This document shows positions 42,811 to 50,670 of a stretch of DNA of 64,000 bases, one piece after another (the stretch's first letter is position 1; every line of letters starts with the position of its first letter). The notes beneath the pieces were generated by a model. It was given only the letters and a program-made list of their open reading frames with translations. It was not told the DNA's origin and did no database searches. This DNA is from Mesonia ostreae (GTDB lineage Bacteria > Bacteroidota > Bacteroidia > Flavobacteriales > Flavobacteriaceae): contig NZ_JAVRBG010000013.1 in the NCBI RefSeq assembly GCF_031845265.1, positions 27,379 through 91,378 on the forward strand, written 5' to 3'. The position numbers and the translations under genes are program-made.

Positions 42811-44513
42811 TGGTTAAGAAAATTATTTTTTTATTGGGCGGAGTGATAGCTTTATCTACTTCTGCCACGGCTCAAGATACTATTAATGAACCCAATAAAA
42901 TACAAGGAAGATTCTTTGGTGGAGTAGAGTCCAATTCGCAATACTATGTAGATGATCCAAAATTGGGAGACTTTTTGTACGAAGACCGCTTTAGATCTAA
43001 CAATTATATCAATGTAAATTATAACTACGGAAGGTTTACTGCAGGAATTCAAGTGGAAGCCTATGAGAAAAATGCGCTTTTAAATTATAATCCTAAATTT
43101 AAAGGAACAGATTTAGCTACTTTTTATCTAGATTATAAATCAGAAAAACTAGACATTACTGTTGGTCATTTCTACGAGCAATTTGGGAGTGGATTAATCT
43201 TGAGAACTTGGGAAGACAGAGCTTTAGGAATAAACAATGCGCTTCGCGGAGGACGCATTGAGTTTAGACCTAATAACAATATAAGTTTAAAAGCACTTTA
43301 CGGAAGACAACGCAGTGGGTTTACCGTGTCTGACGGTCATATTTTTGGATTCGATTCTGAATTTTACCTAACCGATTACCTTAACTTCGAAAAATCAGAC
43401 TTATCTGTTGGAGCTTCTTATGTAGGAAGGTATGAAAAAACCGATATTGAAAATCCGCAATTTTCTGAATTAACGAATGCCATGGCTTTTCGCTTTAACT
43501 TTTTTAGAGGTTCATTTTACGCCAGTGGGGAAGCCAACTATAAAACAGAAGATGCAGTATTAAGCGCCCAAAATGATATTAATGGAGATTATGTGAAACC
43601 TGGAAGCGCTTATTTGTTAAACTTCGGTTACACTAAAAGTGGATTGGGAATAGACGTCACTTTGAGACGTTTAGAGAATATGGGATTTTATTCAGAACGT
43701 GTGCCAGAGAACTTAGGGGATAATAATACAAGTCTTAATTATAACGATAGAATTCTTAACTATCTACCTGGTTTAACCAAACAACATCATTCTAATCTGG
43801 CAAATATTTATGTATATCAAGCTCAGGCAAATGTAAGTTATTTGGGCGTAGATAAAATGAAAGCTGGGGAGACTGGCGGACAAATAGATGTTTTTTATAA
43901 TTTCAAAAAGGGAACTGCACTTGGCGGAAAATACGGGACTAAGGTTGCGGCAAACGTTTCTAGTTGGTACAACCTACCGGGCGAGTATAGATTTTTTCCG
44001 CAGGAATATGACACCAAGTTTTTGGGAGTAGCTCAAAAATATTTTTCTGATTATAACTTAGAAGTGAAGAAAAAACTCTCAGAGAATTGGAGGTCTGCTT
44101 TTTATTATGTGCATCAATATTATGACAAAAGCTTGATTGAAGGCGGAGATGTGGTTAATGCAGATGTTTTAGCGTTTGAAAACACATGGGCCTTTGGTGA
44201 AAAGCAATCGATACGACTAGAGGTAGAGCATCTTTGGGCCGATGCCGATAGAAAAAATTGGGCAGGAGGAACTTTAGAATATAACTTCAATAGAAATCTT
44301 TCTTTTTATGTTTGGGATATCTATAATTATGGAACCGATAAAGAATCAGAAAAAAATCATTACTATAATTTTGGAGGCGCTTATCGTTTTGGAGCATGGA
44401 GAATAGCTGCAAATTACGGCCGCCAACGCGGAGGTTTAGTTTGCGTTGGAGGGGTTTGTAGGTTTGTACCAGAAAATACAGGCTTTACTTTGAACGTTTC
44501 TACATCGTTTTAA
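42810..44513 (+). CDS. DUF6029 family outer-membrane beta-barrel protein
   Basis: The 567-residue product begins with a signal peptide (about 1-21, ending ATAQ) and is made of alternating strands with many aromatic residues, as in a porin-like barrel (VNYNYGRFTAGIQVEAYEK, LDYKSEKLDITVGHFYEQFG). It ends with NTGFTLNVSTSF, whose terminal phenylalanine is a typical outer-membrane targeting signal. The match is to the Bacteroidota DUF6029 family, whose function is unknown. It overlaps the tlpA-like gene by one base, so it depends on that gene for translation, which suggests that the two act together. Confidence 0.88.
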   Translation: MVKKIIFLLGGVIALSTSATAQDTINEPNKIQGRFFGGVESNSQYYVDDPKLGDFLYEDRFRSNNYINVNYNYGRFTAGIQVEAYEKNALLNYNPKFKGTDLATFYLDYKSEKLDITVGHFYEQFGSGLILRTWEDRALGINNALRGGRIEFRPNNNISLKALYGRQRSGFTVSDGHIFGFDSEFYLTDYLNFEKSDLSVGASYVGRYEKTDIENPQFSELTNAMAFRFNFFRGSFYASGEANYKTEDAVLSAQNDINGDYVKPGSAYLLNFGYTKSGLGIDVTLRRLENMGFYSERVPENLGDNNTSLNYNDRILNYLPGLTKQHHSNLANIYVYQAQANVSYLGVDKMKAGETGGQIDVFYNFKKGTALGGKYGTKVAANVSSWYNLPGEYRFFPQEYDTKFLGVAQKYFSDYNLEVKKKLSENWRSAFYYVHQYYDKSLIEGGDVVNADVLAFENTWAFGEKQSIRLEVEHLWADADRKNWAGGTLEYNFNRNLSFYVWDIYNYGTDKESEKNHYYNFGGAYRFGAWRIAANYGRQRGGLVCVGGVCRFVPENTGFTLNVSTSF

Positions 44514-44538
44514 TAGAAAATAAATCAGAATTAGATAT

Positions 44539-44567
44539 AAAACCCAGCAAAAGTTTTGCTGGGTTTT
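44539..44567. terminator. terminator after the DUF6029 gene
   Basis: AAAACCCAGCAAAA (44539-44552) and TTTTGCTGGGTTTT (44554-44567) are perfect arms; the functional loop is a few A/T pairs plus a G. It also serves the convergent DUF6134 gene. Confidence 0.85.
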
Positions 44568-44604
44568 ATTAATTTTAAAACGACATCACCAATTTATTGT
44601 AGTA

Positions 44605-45207
44605 TTACTCATCTATCAATTTCATGCTAAAGCTAATAATACCAGCGTTAATGGTTCCGCTTTCTAAGACTCCATTTTTGTAGGCGTATTCGTTTACATT
44701 GTTCTTGTCATTTGTTTTTTCGTACACATGTTCGCCTATTTTTTTTAAAGAATGAAAAGTTCCGTTTTCTTCAGAATAAACTGAGTGAATTCCAACAGGT
44801 TCTTCTAGCATCAACATTACTGCAGAATACGTGATGTCGCTTTTTAGTTCGTTTATTAGCTTTTGATCTTCATAATACTGGTAAATTCCATCCTTTAAAA
44901 TGGTTTGCGTATCGCTTCTTTTATCTCCTTTTACCTCAATGAGAACTTTAGCGTTGCTAAGTTTTTTCTTATTAAAAACGACTAAGTAGCTATAATCCAC
45001 TACGATTTTAGAAAATAGTATTCTTGTATTGATATGGGTCTGATTTTGATAGATACTTCTGTTTCCTTCAACAATCTTTGTTACCTTTAACGTTCCTATT
45101 TCTTTTTTATGATAAAACAATTGGTAGGTTAAACTTTGGGTTTGGCTAAACGCCGAAAAATAACCAAGCATCAATAAAAATATAAGAATAAAAGTTCTTT
45201 TAAACAT
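44605..45207 (-). CDS. DUF6134 family exported protein
   Basis: The 200-residue product has a signal peptide (MFKRTFILIFLLMLGYFSAF, residues 1-20) and a beta-rich mature part of the DUF6134 type: YQLFYHKKEIGTLKVTKI, then FSKIVVDYSYLVVFNKK, then ITYSAVMLMLEEPVGIHSVY. The family has a lipid-binding-like repeat of long strands, and its function is not known. Two ATG codons (45207, 45213) could start it; I prefer 45207, which puts the positive charges directly before the hydrophobic core. The gene is alone and closed by the terminator at 44539-44567. Confidence 0.8.
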   Translation of the reverse strand: MFKRTFILIFLLMLGYFSAFSQTQSLTYQLFYHKKEIGTLKVTKIVEGNRSIYQNQTHINTRILFSKIVVDYSYLVVFNKKKLSNAKVLIEVKGDKRSDTQTILKDGIYQYYEDQKLINELKSDITYSAVMLMLEEPVGIHSVYSEENGTFHSLKKIGEHVYEKTNDKNNVNEYAYKNGVLESGTINAGIISFSMKLIDE

Positions 45208-45272
45208 GTGCAAATTTTGTTAACTTAGAAGATATACATTATTACATTGAATAAAAAATTTCACGATTAAAA

Positions 45273-45662
45273 ATGGAAAATTTAAAAATAATTGAAGATA
45301 GAGAAGATGTAAGTTTACTAGTCCATAAATTTTATGAAAAAGTAAGACTTAATGAAGAAATAGGTCATTTTTTTAATGAAACCATAGATGATTGGGATGA
45401 GCATTTAGAAAAACTAACCGATTTTTGGGAAAGTAACTTGTTTCGAGTGAATAAATTTACTGGAAGGCCGGGATATGCACATATTAAAGTAGACCAAAAA
45501 TTTAATCATAGTATTGAAGCAAAGCATTTTGGCGTGTGGCTCAACCTTTGGTTTGAAACCATCGACACTTATTTTGAGGGAGAATTAGCAGATAAAGCTA
45601 AATATTTTGCTAGAAACCTAGGGAGTAATTTTCATATGAAAATCTTTGCTGCAAGAGGTTAA
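45273..45662 (+). CDS. group III truncated haemoglobin
   Basis: The 129-residue globin matches the group III (trHbP, Ctb-like) family, which binds oxygen or nitric oxide in microaerobic bacteria. Diagnostic features are VHKFYEKVRLNEEIGHFF near residues 17-34, TDFWESNLF near 49-57, and EAKHFGVWLNLWFETI near 82-97, where His85 is the proximal haem ligand. Group III members have no glycine pair in the AB loop, and none is seen. The gene is divergent from the DUF6134 gene and has no close partner; the XRE regulator downstream is convergent. Confidence 0.9.
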   Translation: MENLKIIEDREDVSLLVHKFYEKVRLNEEIGHFFNETIDDWDEHLEKLTDFWESNLFRVNKFTGRPGYAHIKVDQKFNHSIEAKHFGVWLNLWFETIDTYFEGELADKAKYFARNLGSNFHMKIFAARG

Positions 45663-45699
45663 AAGAATGTAAACGAAAGGTGGTTATTTTAAAATAGTA

Positions 45700-45906
45700 T
45701 TAGCTCCAATCCTTTTCTTCCAATTGAAATAATTGATCTGTTTCTACATCTAATACTGTGGCTAGCTTTAGCGCTAGCACTGCAGAAGGCGAATACTTCT
45801 CCAATTCAATTGCATTTATAGTCTGTCGGGTTACTGCAACTTTTTCTGCCAAGGCCGCTTGTGTTAAACCTTTAATAGTTCGCTGTACTTTGATAGAATT
45901 TTTCAT
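45700..45906 (-). CDS. small XRE family DNA-binding regulator
   Basis: This 68-residue protein is a bare Cro/C1-type helix-turn-helix: MKNSIKVQRTIKGLTQAALA and VAVTRQTINAIELEKYSPS, with a short C-terminal tail. The YgzD/YtrA-like short HTH regulators of this size usually pair with a small membrane protein. Here it overlaps the upstream membrane protein gene by 4 bases (ATGA), so expression is coupled. A perfect 9-base inverted repeat upstream of that gene (46416-46439) is a candidate operator. Confidence 0.9.
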   Translation of the reverse strand: MKNSIKVQRTIKGLTQAALAEKVAVTRQTINAIELEKYSPSAVLALKLATVLDVETDQLFQLEEKDWS

Positions 45907-46370
45907 GAGTTATTTCGCTTTACGGAAATTAATTCCTTTTGAAAGAAGAGAATAAAAAGAATCAATGTGCTTAACATATTTAGAATTAAAACGCTAAAGA
46001 AGGCCAAGTTGTAAATGAAAAATATGGCTAGAATAAGAATGGCATAATTGCAGTACACGGCTTTAACTAAAGCGCTCAATCTTAGATTAGAAATATATTC
46101 GTCTTCTATTCTTTCTTTAGAAAAAGCGAATAAAATTCCACTTATAATTACTATAATAGTCAACAAATCGTACCACATGTTGGTTTCAATCCAACTAAAA
46201 TAGACTGTATCTTTTAAGAATTCTGTAGAGACCATAGCAAACATAGAAGTTTCAAACATAGATGGAGCCCAATCCATTAGCGTCGTCACTATCAATGTAC
46301 CAAAGCAAAGAATAAAAATAAAACCGCTTAGTTTTTTTACACGATGAGGAAATAAGTACGTCAATTTCAT
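45903..46370 (-). CDS. four-helix membrane protein paired with the XRE regulator
   Basis: The 155-residue product has four membrane helices at about residues 15-32, 65-81, 102-122 and 126-143, separated by short polar loops, with a positive C-terminal tail (KELISVKRNNS). It resembles the DUF2178-like small membrane proteins that stand in front of an XRE regulator in many bacteria, but I cannot name the family with certainty. The stop and the next start overlap by 4 bases. A GC-rich hairpin-like copy of the TTTCCG-type motif lies in its final codons (45911-45928). Confidence 0.78.
   Translation of the reverse strand: MKLTYLFPHRVKKLSGFIFILCFGTLIVTTLMDWAPSMFETSMFAMVSTEFLKDTVYFSWIETNMWYDLLTIIVIISGILFAFSKERIEDEYISNLRLSALVKAVYCNYAILILAIFFIYNLAFFSVLILNMLSTLILFILFFQKELISVKRNNS
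45911..45928. repeat. variant copy of the TTTCCG...AGCGAAATA motif at the end of a coding sequence
   Basis: On the minus strand the bases read TTTCCG, TAAAGCG, AAATA, a shortened version of the hairpin family seen intact at 46544-46564. It covers the last codons of the membrane protein gene and the region just before the XRE start. Confidence 0.45.
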
Positions 46371-46415
46371 AAGAATAAGTTTTTTAGTTCTTATAAAAGT
46401 AATATAAATTTTACT

Positions 46416-46439
46416 AAATGTAAACTATATTTTACATTT
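46416..46439. promoter_or_regulatory. candidate operator of the membrane-protein/XRE operon
   Basis: AAATGTAAA (46416-46424) and TTTACATTT (46431-46439) form a perfect 9-base inverted repeat with a 6-base centre CTATAT. It is 46 bases upstream of the membrane protein start, a suitable site for the dimeric XRE regulator encoded in the same operon. The binding is inferred. Confidence 0.5.
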
Positions 46440-46543
46440 CGATCCGATTTTTTGGATACTTATTTCGTATCAATAGATTATATAAAATAAGGTGTATGAA
46501 TGTTCAATAGATGTAGCCAAAAAAATTCTATTGAAGCTAAATC

Positions 46544-46564
46544 TATTTCCGCGAAAGCGAAATA
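46544..46564. repeat. GC-rich hairpin repeat with GAAA loop
   Basis: Arms TATTT and AAATA enclose a CGC-GAAA-GCG core with one unpaired C. It lies alone in the 225-base gap between the XRE operon and the DUF2231 gene. Related copies lie at 33004, 45911 and 57567. Confidence 0.55.
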
Positions 46565-46595
46565 AATACTGAAGCCTTAATTCATCAAAAATGAA

Positions 46596-47090
46596 TTATT
46601 CAAATTCTTGGCAATCCTCTGTAGGGACGTAAACTCCAGCCGCTTGTTGGTATACCAAAGTAGCGCCTAAATGGCCCACGTACATTAAAAATCCGTTTCC
46701 AATCAGTAGAAGAATAAGGGTAAGTCTTTTTACCCAAAGAGCTAAAGTACCAAGTTGTTGAGAAAAAAAATAGCATATAAGATCTAGCATCACAGCAACG
46801 GTAAAGATCCAAGTCGTAGTATAGGCAAAATTCTCATGATCTTTAAGAATGGTAGGATCGCAAAGTGTTCTAGCCACAATCCCATCGGCTAGATTGCCCG
46901 TGTAGATTGCAACCCAAGAGCCAATAACGCCTAGAAGCAATAAAATGCTTCCTCCCAAGCGAAAGGTTTCTCTCTTATAAAAAAGAGCTATACATTTAAA
47001 CACTAAAGCTGTAAAAAGTAAAGCTATGGGAAAATGAACGGACAGAGGATGGAAAACCTCTGACCGCCAAAATTCTGGTAAAGCATTCAT
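46596..47090 (-). CDS. DUF2231 domain membrane protein
   Basis: The 164-residue product has four membrane helices and the family hallmark near the start, VFHPLSVHFPIALLFTALV, with histidines that could bind haem or metal. It ends with HLGATLVYQQAAGVYVPTED, the second hallmark. DUF2231 proteins occur next to electron-transfer or haem proteins and are predicted membrane redox components. It is preceded by a small lipoprotein gene with a 5-base gap, so the two are cotranscribed. Confidence 0.88.
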   Translation of the reverse strand: MNALPEFWRSEVFHPLSVHFPIALLFTALVFKCIALFYKRETFRLGGSILLLLGVIGSWVAIYTGNLADGIVARTLCDPTILKDHENFAYTTTWIFTVAVMLDLICYFFSQQLGTLALWVKRLTLILLLIGNGFLMYVGHLGATLVYQQAAGVYVPTEDCQEFE

Positions 47091-47095
47091 AAAGA

Positions 47096-47407
47096 TTACT
47101 CCATAATTTTTACTGAAATAGGATCTAATCTATTTCCGGTTTTCTCTACCGTAACTTCTACCTTTTGATTTTCTTTCAACATAGAAAAATCTACAGTTTC
47201 GCCGTTTTTGGTTAATTTCGTGGCTTCGGTAAAATAAAGTTCAAGGGTTTTGTTGTCATCGGTAGTGACATAGATTTCTGTCTTCTCGACTTCTACCTCT
47301 TTTACTTTTCCTTGGTATGTTCCAGATTCTACTACATCTGTGCTTTCGCCACATGCTACAATAAATAGAAGACTAAACGTAAATAAAATGGTTTTAAAAA
47401 ATTTCAT
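47096..47407 (-). CDS. small lipoprotein paired with the DUF2231 gene
   Basis: The lipobox IVAC (Cys19 of MKFF) predicts a lipid anchor. The mature part of about 84 residues is a small beta-barrel of OB-like appearance (GTYQGKVKEVEVEKTEIYVT, KVEVTVEKTGNRLDPISVKI) of the kind found in periplasmic binding domains, but no family is named. The ATG at 47407 gives the correct lipoprotein signal; an earlier GTG/ATG adds eight residues. It is 5 bases upstream of the DUF2231 gene and has a minus-7 box TATATTTG (47429-47436). Confidence 0.8.
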   Translation of the reverse strand: MKFFKTILFTFSLLFIVACGESTDVVESGTYQGKVKEVEVEKTEIYVTTDDNKTLELYFTEATKLTKNGETVDFSMLKENQKVEVTVEKTGNRLDPISVKIME

Positions 47408-47428
47408 ACTATTAAGTTTTGATTCACC

Positions 47429-47436
47429 CAAATATA
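47429..47436 (-). promoter_or_regulatory. minus-7 promoter box of the lipoprotein-DUF2231 operon
   Basis: The complement reads TATATTTG, an exact TAnnTTTG match 22 bases before the ATG at 47407; no TTG at the usual spacing. Confidence 0.4.
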
Positions 47437-47535
47437 CATATTGATGATTAAATCTCTAAATCTTATAAAAATTATTGGGACTGAAATTTTTTTATGTGTA
47501 AATTGACATGAAATTATCAGTATTAATTTTACTAT

Positions 47536-48060
47536 ATGAACTTTATAAAAAATCAATCTATTGCGGTTCTCTTTCTAATCTTTTCAAGTAATGTAGTTGC
47601 GCAAACTTTTTCTCCGTCAAGCGGAAATGATTTTTGGAGAAAAGTACGTTTTGGAGGAAGTATAGGTCTCAATTTTGGCAATGGTTACTTCGCGGGAAGC
47701 ATTGCCCCAAGTGCTATTTATCCTATTAATGAATATTTTTCTGCAGGTGCCGGACTCAATTTCAGCTACGTAAAAGATAATAATTATAGAGCGACGGTTT
47801 ACGGGGGAGGCGTTTTGGGAATTGTAACTCCAATCCCTCAAGTTCAACTCTCTGTAGAGTTTGAGCAATTGCGAGTAAATAGAGAGATAGAATATTACGG
47901 TATTACAGTGAGCGATGATTTTTGGCATCCTGCCTTATTTCTGGGTGCAGGATATAATACAGGTCCAGTAACGGTTGGCGTACGTTATAACGTCATATAT
48001 AATGAAGATAAATCCATTTACGGAAGTGCTTTTATGCCTTTTGTACGTATATATTTTTAA
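47536..48060 (+). CDS. small outer-membrane beta-barrel protein
   Basis: The signal peptide ends at VVAQ (about residue 22). The mature 150 residues consist of paired strands with glycine and aromatic residues (GGSIGLNFGNGYFAGSIAPS, YFSAGAGLNFSYVKDNNYRA) and end VRIYF, an outer-membrane C-terminal signal, so an eight-stranded barrel is likely. In Flavobacteriia, relatives are sometimes labelled alpha-ketoglutarate decarboxylase, which this sequence does not support. The AIM24-like gene follows after 17 bases and is probably cotranscribed. Confidence 0.82.
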   Translation: MNFIKNQSIAVLFLIFSSNVVAQTFSPSSGNDFWRKVRFGGSIGLNFGNGYFAGSIAPSAIYPINEYFSAGAGLNFSYVKDNNYRATVYGGGVLGIVTPIPQVQLSVEFEQLRVNREIEYYGITVSDDFWHPALFLGAGYNTGPVTVGVRYNVIYNEDKSIYGSAFMPFVRIYF

Positions 48061-48077
48061 TTAAAAGAACTCATTTT

Positions 48078-48878
48078 ATGAATGCACACGAGATAGATTA
48101 CCAAATTTTTGGAGAAGAAATGCAATATGTAGAAATAGAACTAGATCCTCAAGAGGCGGTCATAGCCGAGGCAGGTTCATTTATGATGATGGATCAAGGC
48201 ATACAAATGGAAACCGTTTTTGGTGATGGTTCTGGTAAAGACGAAGGTTTCTTCGGAAAACTAATGGGAGCAGGGAAACGGGTGCTTACTGGCGAGAGTT
48301 TGTTTATGACTCTTTTTTACAATAACATTCCAGGTAAAAAGAAAGTCAGTTTTGCATCGCCTTATCCTGGTAAAATTATCCCGATAGATTTAGATCGTTT
48401 TAATGGAAAATTCATCTGTCAGAAAGATGCATTTTTATGCGCGGCAAAAGGAGTTTCTGTAGGGATTGAATTTTCTAAACGCTTTGGTAGAGGTTTCTTT
48501 GGTGGTGAAGGATTTATCATGCAAAAACTAGAAGGCAACGGAATGGCTTTTGTCCACGCCGGCGGAACTACGGCGGTAAAAGAACTCGCTGCGGGAGAAA
48601 AATTGCGTGTAGATACGGGCTGTATTATTGGTTTTGATGCAACGGTAGATTATAATATTGAGTTTGTAGGCGGTATAAAAAACACACTTTTTGGCGGAGA
48701 AGGGATGGTATTTGCTACCTTAACAGGACCAGGAACCGTTTATATACAATCTTTACCTTTTAGCAGATTAGCGAGTAGAGTTTTTGCTGCAGCGCCACAA
48801 GGAGGCGGAAAAGATAAAGGCGAAGGAAGTATTTTAGGTGGTTTGGGTAATCTCTTAGACGGAGATAATCGTTTTTAA
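48078..48878 (+). CDS. TIGR00266/AIM24 family protein
   Basis: The 266-residue protein matches the TIGR00266 (AIM24-like) family, a beta-helical fold: EMQYVEIELDPQEAVIAEAG at the start, GAGKRVLTGESLFMTLFYN near 62, GIEFSKRFGRGFFGGEGFIM near 135, AGGTTAVKELAAGEKLRVDT near 160 and GTVYIQSLPFSRLASRVFA near 225. The C-terminus is a glycine-rich tail. The molecular role is unknown; the yeast member stabilises mitochondrial inner-membrane complexes. It is the last gene of a two-gene transcript and is closed by a hairpin at 48917-48960. Confidence 0.9.
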   Translation: MNAHEIDYQIFGEEMQYVEIELDPQEAVIAEAGSFMMMDQGIQMETVFGDGSGKDEGFFGKLMGAGKRVLTGESLFMTLFYNNIPGKKKVSFASPYPGKIIPIDLDRFNGKFICQKDAFLCAAKGVSVGIEFSKRFGRGFFGGEGFIMQKLEGNGMAFVHAGGTTAVKELAAGEKLRVDTGCIIGFDATVDYNIEFVGGIKNTLFGGEGMVFATLTGPGTVYIQSLPFSRLASRVFAAAPQGGGKDKGEGSILGGLGNLLDGDNRF

Positions 48879-48916
48879 AAACCATTAATCATTTAAAAAA
48901 AAGCCTTAAAAAAAAC

Positions 48917-48960
48917 CTGAATTCGCTATTTCTTCGGAACAGCGAATTCAGTTTTTTTTT
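48917..48960 (+). terminator. terminator of the AIM24-like gene
   Basis: CTGAATTCGCT (48917-48927) pairs with AGCGAATTCAG (48941-48951); the internal TTC-TTCG-GAA extends the stem with a TTCG loop. A run of nine T follows. Confidence 0.85.
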
Positions 48961-49104
48961 GTTGAATAGAATTTTTTTTTGAAACCTATTCAAAATAAAT
49001 TTTTCTAGCGGAAGGTATTTTATTTTGACTAAAAAAAACGAATGTTTTTCGTATAAAAGAGAGGAATTAAAATTAAATTTTGTCTCACTTCTAACTTCTA
49101 ACGC

Positions 49105-50499
49105 CTATTCCAATTTCTCAATTTTTATAAAAACAACGTCCTCTTTTCTATCGGTGTAAATGTAATGGTACTCATCGTTTAGAAAAGCCAAGCTTTCATT
49201 TTTCACCTCTTTATTGTCGCTTAGTTCTTCAATATATTTTTCGGCATCTACTTCTCTAAATTTAGTTTCTAATGAAGCATCTTTCAAAAGCTCTAAATCT
49301 TTACTGATTACAAATGAAATAGAAGTAGATTCTTTCTTTTTTGTATAAAGCGCATCTATATCTAAAGAAGAAATATTAGGTCCCATCATCATATTCATTT
49401 GTTGGTGCTGTTGTATATGCATTTGATGCATCATCATATGATGGTGAAACCACCACATATTATGATACGAATAGTTCTGAATATTCACATAATCCATGCG
49501 TACTGCAAGATTACCTTCTTGGGTTTCATTTACGGTAAGGGTAGGCTTATTTTTAAATTTTCTAGATTGCTTGATAAAATCTTCTCTTTTTTCTAAATCA
49601 TTTTCGGCGAAAGCCATTTCTTGTTGCAATGAAAGACGCTTTTCCTTTTTACCAGATTCGATATCAAAAACATTCATTTCTACATCTTCTTTACCAGAAT
49701 TAACCACAAAAAGCTTGTCGTCATTTACGTAAGAGTTAGATTTCTTTAATTTTTCTAATGCGGTAGATTTGTAGTTTTTAAATTCAAAAGCCTGCTCTGC
49801 ATTGGGATTTATCTGTAAAGTTTCTACTTCATCGTCTTCTTTTTCGTCATAAACTAGAAGCAGTTTATCACCCTCAAAATAGGCTTGAGATTTGGCGATA
49901 GAACCATTCTTTACAAACTCACGGGTGTTGATTACATCTACATCAGTTTTAAAAATGTCTTTCACCTTATCTTGTAAGTCTTTTGGCGTTGCTAGTTCTT
50001 TGGTAGAAGAAGAAGTGGAGTTTTCAATATGTGTAAACGTCAAATTTCTTCCTTTTCTATCTGCTTCCACAAAGATGCTTTTATTTTTTTGTTTAAAGAT
50101 AAATTCGGGTTTTTCTACATCTTGCGTTTGGTTTCGGTTTAGATGCTTTCCTGTGCTAAGATCAATATCATCTATAGATAAATTACCATCTTCAAAATTA
50201 ATCAACGTGAGTGTAGTTCCGTTGGTATGAAAAGAAATTAATTCGGGTTCATCTTCAAAAGATAAACTACTTAATTCTGTAATATTTTTTTGTTCATCTA
50301 CATAGAAAGGAATCACTTGTTGCTGCTTTGTATTCTTATTCTTCACAAAAAGAAAATGTACACTAGTACATTTGTTAATATCAATAGACATGGTACGGTT
50401 AAACTTTTGGTGTTTTTTTAAAGCATATTTAAAGCCATCAGTAGCAAAAACACTTGTACTTATTAAAAAGACGAGGTAAAGTAGTAATTTTTTAATCAT
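49105..50499 (-). CDS. exported protein of unknown function with a His/Met-rich patch
   Basis: A signal peptide (about 1-19, ending SVFA) is followed by 445 residues of unassigned sequence rich in lysine, glutamate and asparagine; a beta-propeller-like fold is possible from recurring short strands (DKLLLVYDEKEDDEVETLQI). At about residues 343-373 lies an extremely His/Met-rich segment: pieces are HNMWWFHHHMMM, HQMHIQQHQQ and MNMMMGPN. Such clusters bind copper or other soft metals in periplasmic proteins, although no metal transporter is near. The gene is alone, with a possible promoter upstream (TTG, 18 bases, TAGATTTA). I do not recognise the family. Confidence 0.8.
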   Translation of the reverse strand: MIKKLLLYLVFLISTSVFATDGFKYALKKHQKFNRTMSIDINKCTSVHFLFVKNKNTKQQQVIPFYVDEQKNITELSSLSFEDEPELISFHTNGTTLTLINFEDGNLSIDDIDLSTGKHLNRNQTQDVEKPEFIFKQKNKSIFVEADRKGRNLTFTHIENSTSSSTKELATPKDLQDKVKDIFKTDVDVINTREFVKNGSIAKSQAYFEGDKLLLVYDEKEDDEVETLQINPNAEQAFEFKNYKSTALEKLKKSNSYVNDDKLFVVNSGKEDVEMNVFDIESGKKEKRLSLQQEMAFAENDLEKREDFIKQSRKFKNKPTLTVNETQEGNLAVRMDYVNIQNYSYHNMWWFHHHMMMHQMHIQQHQQMNMMMGPNISSLDIDALYTKKKESTSISFVISKDLELLKDASLETKFREVDAEKYIEELSDNKEVKNESLAFLNDEYHYIYTDRKEDVVFIKIEKLE

Positions 50500-50524
50500 A
50501 ATAGTTTGTAGGTTTTAATAGAAA

Positions 50525-50553
50525 TAAATCTAATTAGAGTTTAATAATAACAA
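50525..50553 (-). promoter_or_regulatory. possible promoter of the His/Met-rich protein gene
   Basis: On the minus strand TTG (complement of 50551-50553) is followed by 18 bases and TAGATTTA (complement of 50525-50532), one mismatch from TAnnTTTG. Confidence 0.35.
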
Positions 50554-50670
50554 AAAATTCACTTAAAGTTAAGAAGTTGCTTAAAATCTCAAGGTTTTAT
50601 AAAAAAAAAGTTGGGTGTCCTATAATAATTATAGATATTTAAGCGATTCATTTACTTATACGCACAACCA

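Noticed and set aside
47536..48060. An alpha-ketoglutarate decarboxylase
   Set aside because: The sequence is a signal peptide plus a small beta-barrel of 150 residues with no thiamine-diphosphate enzyme motif.
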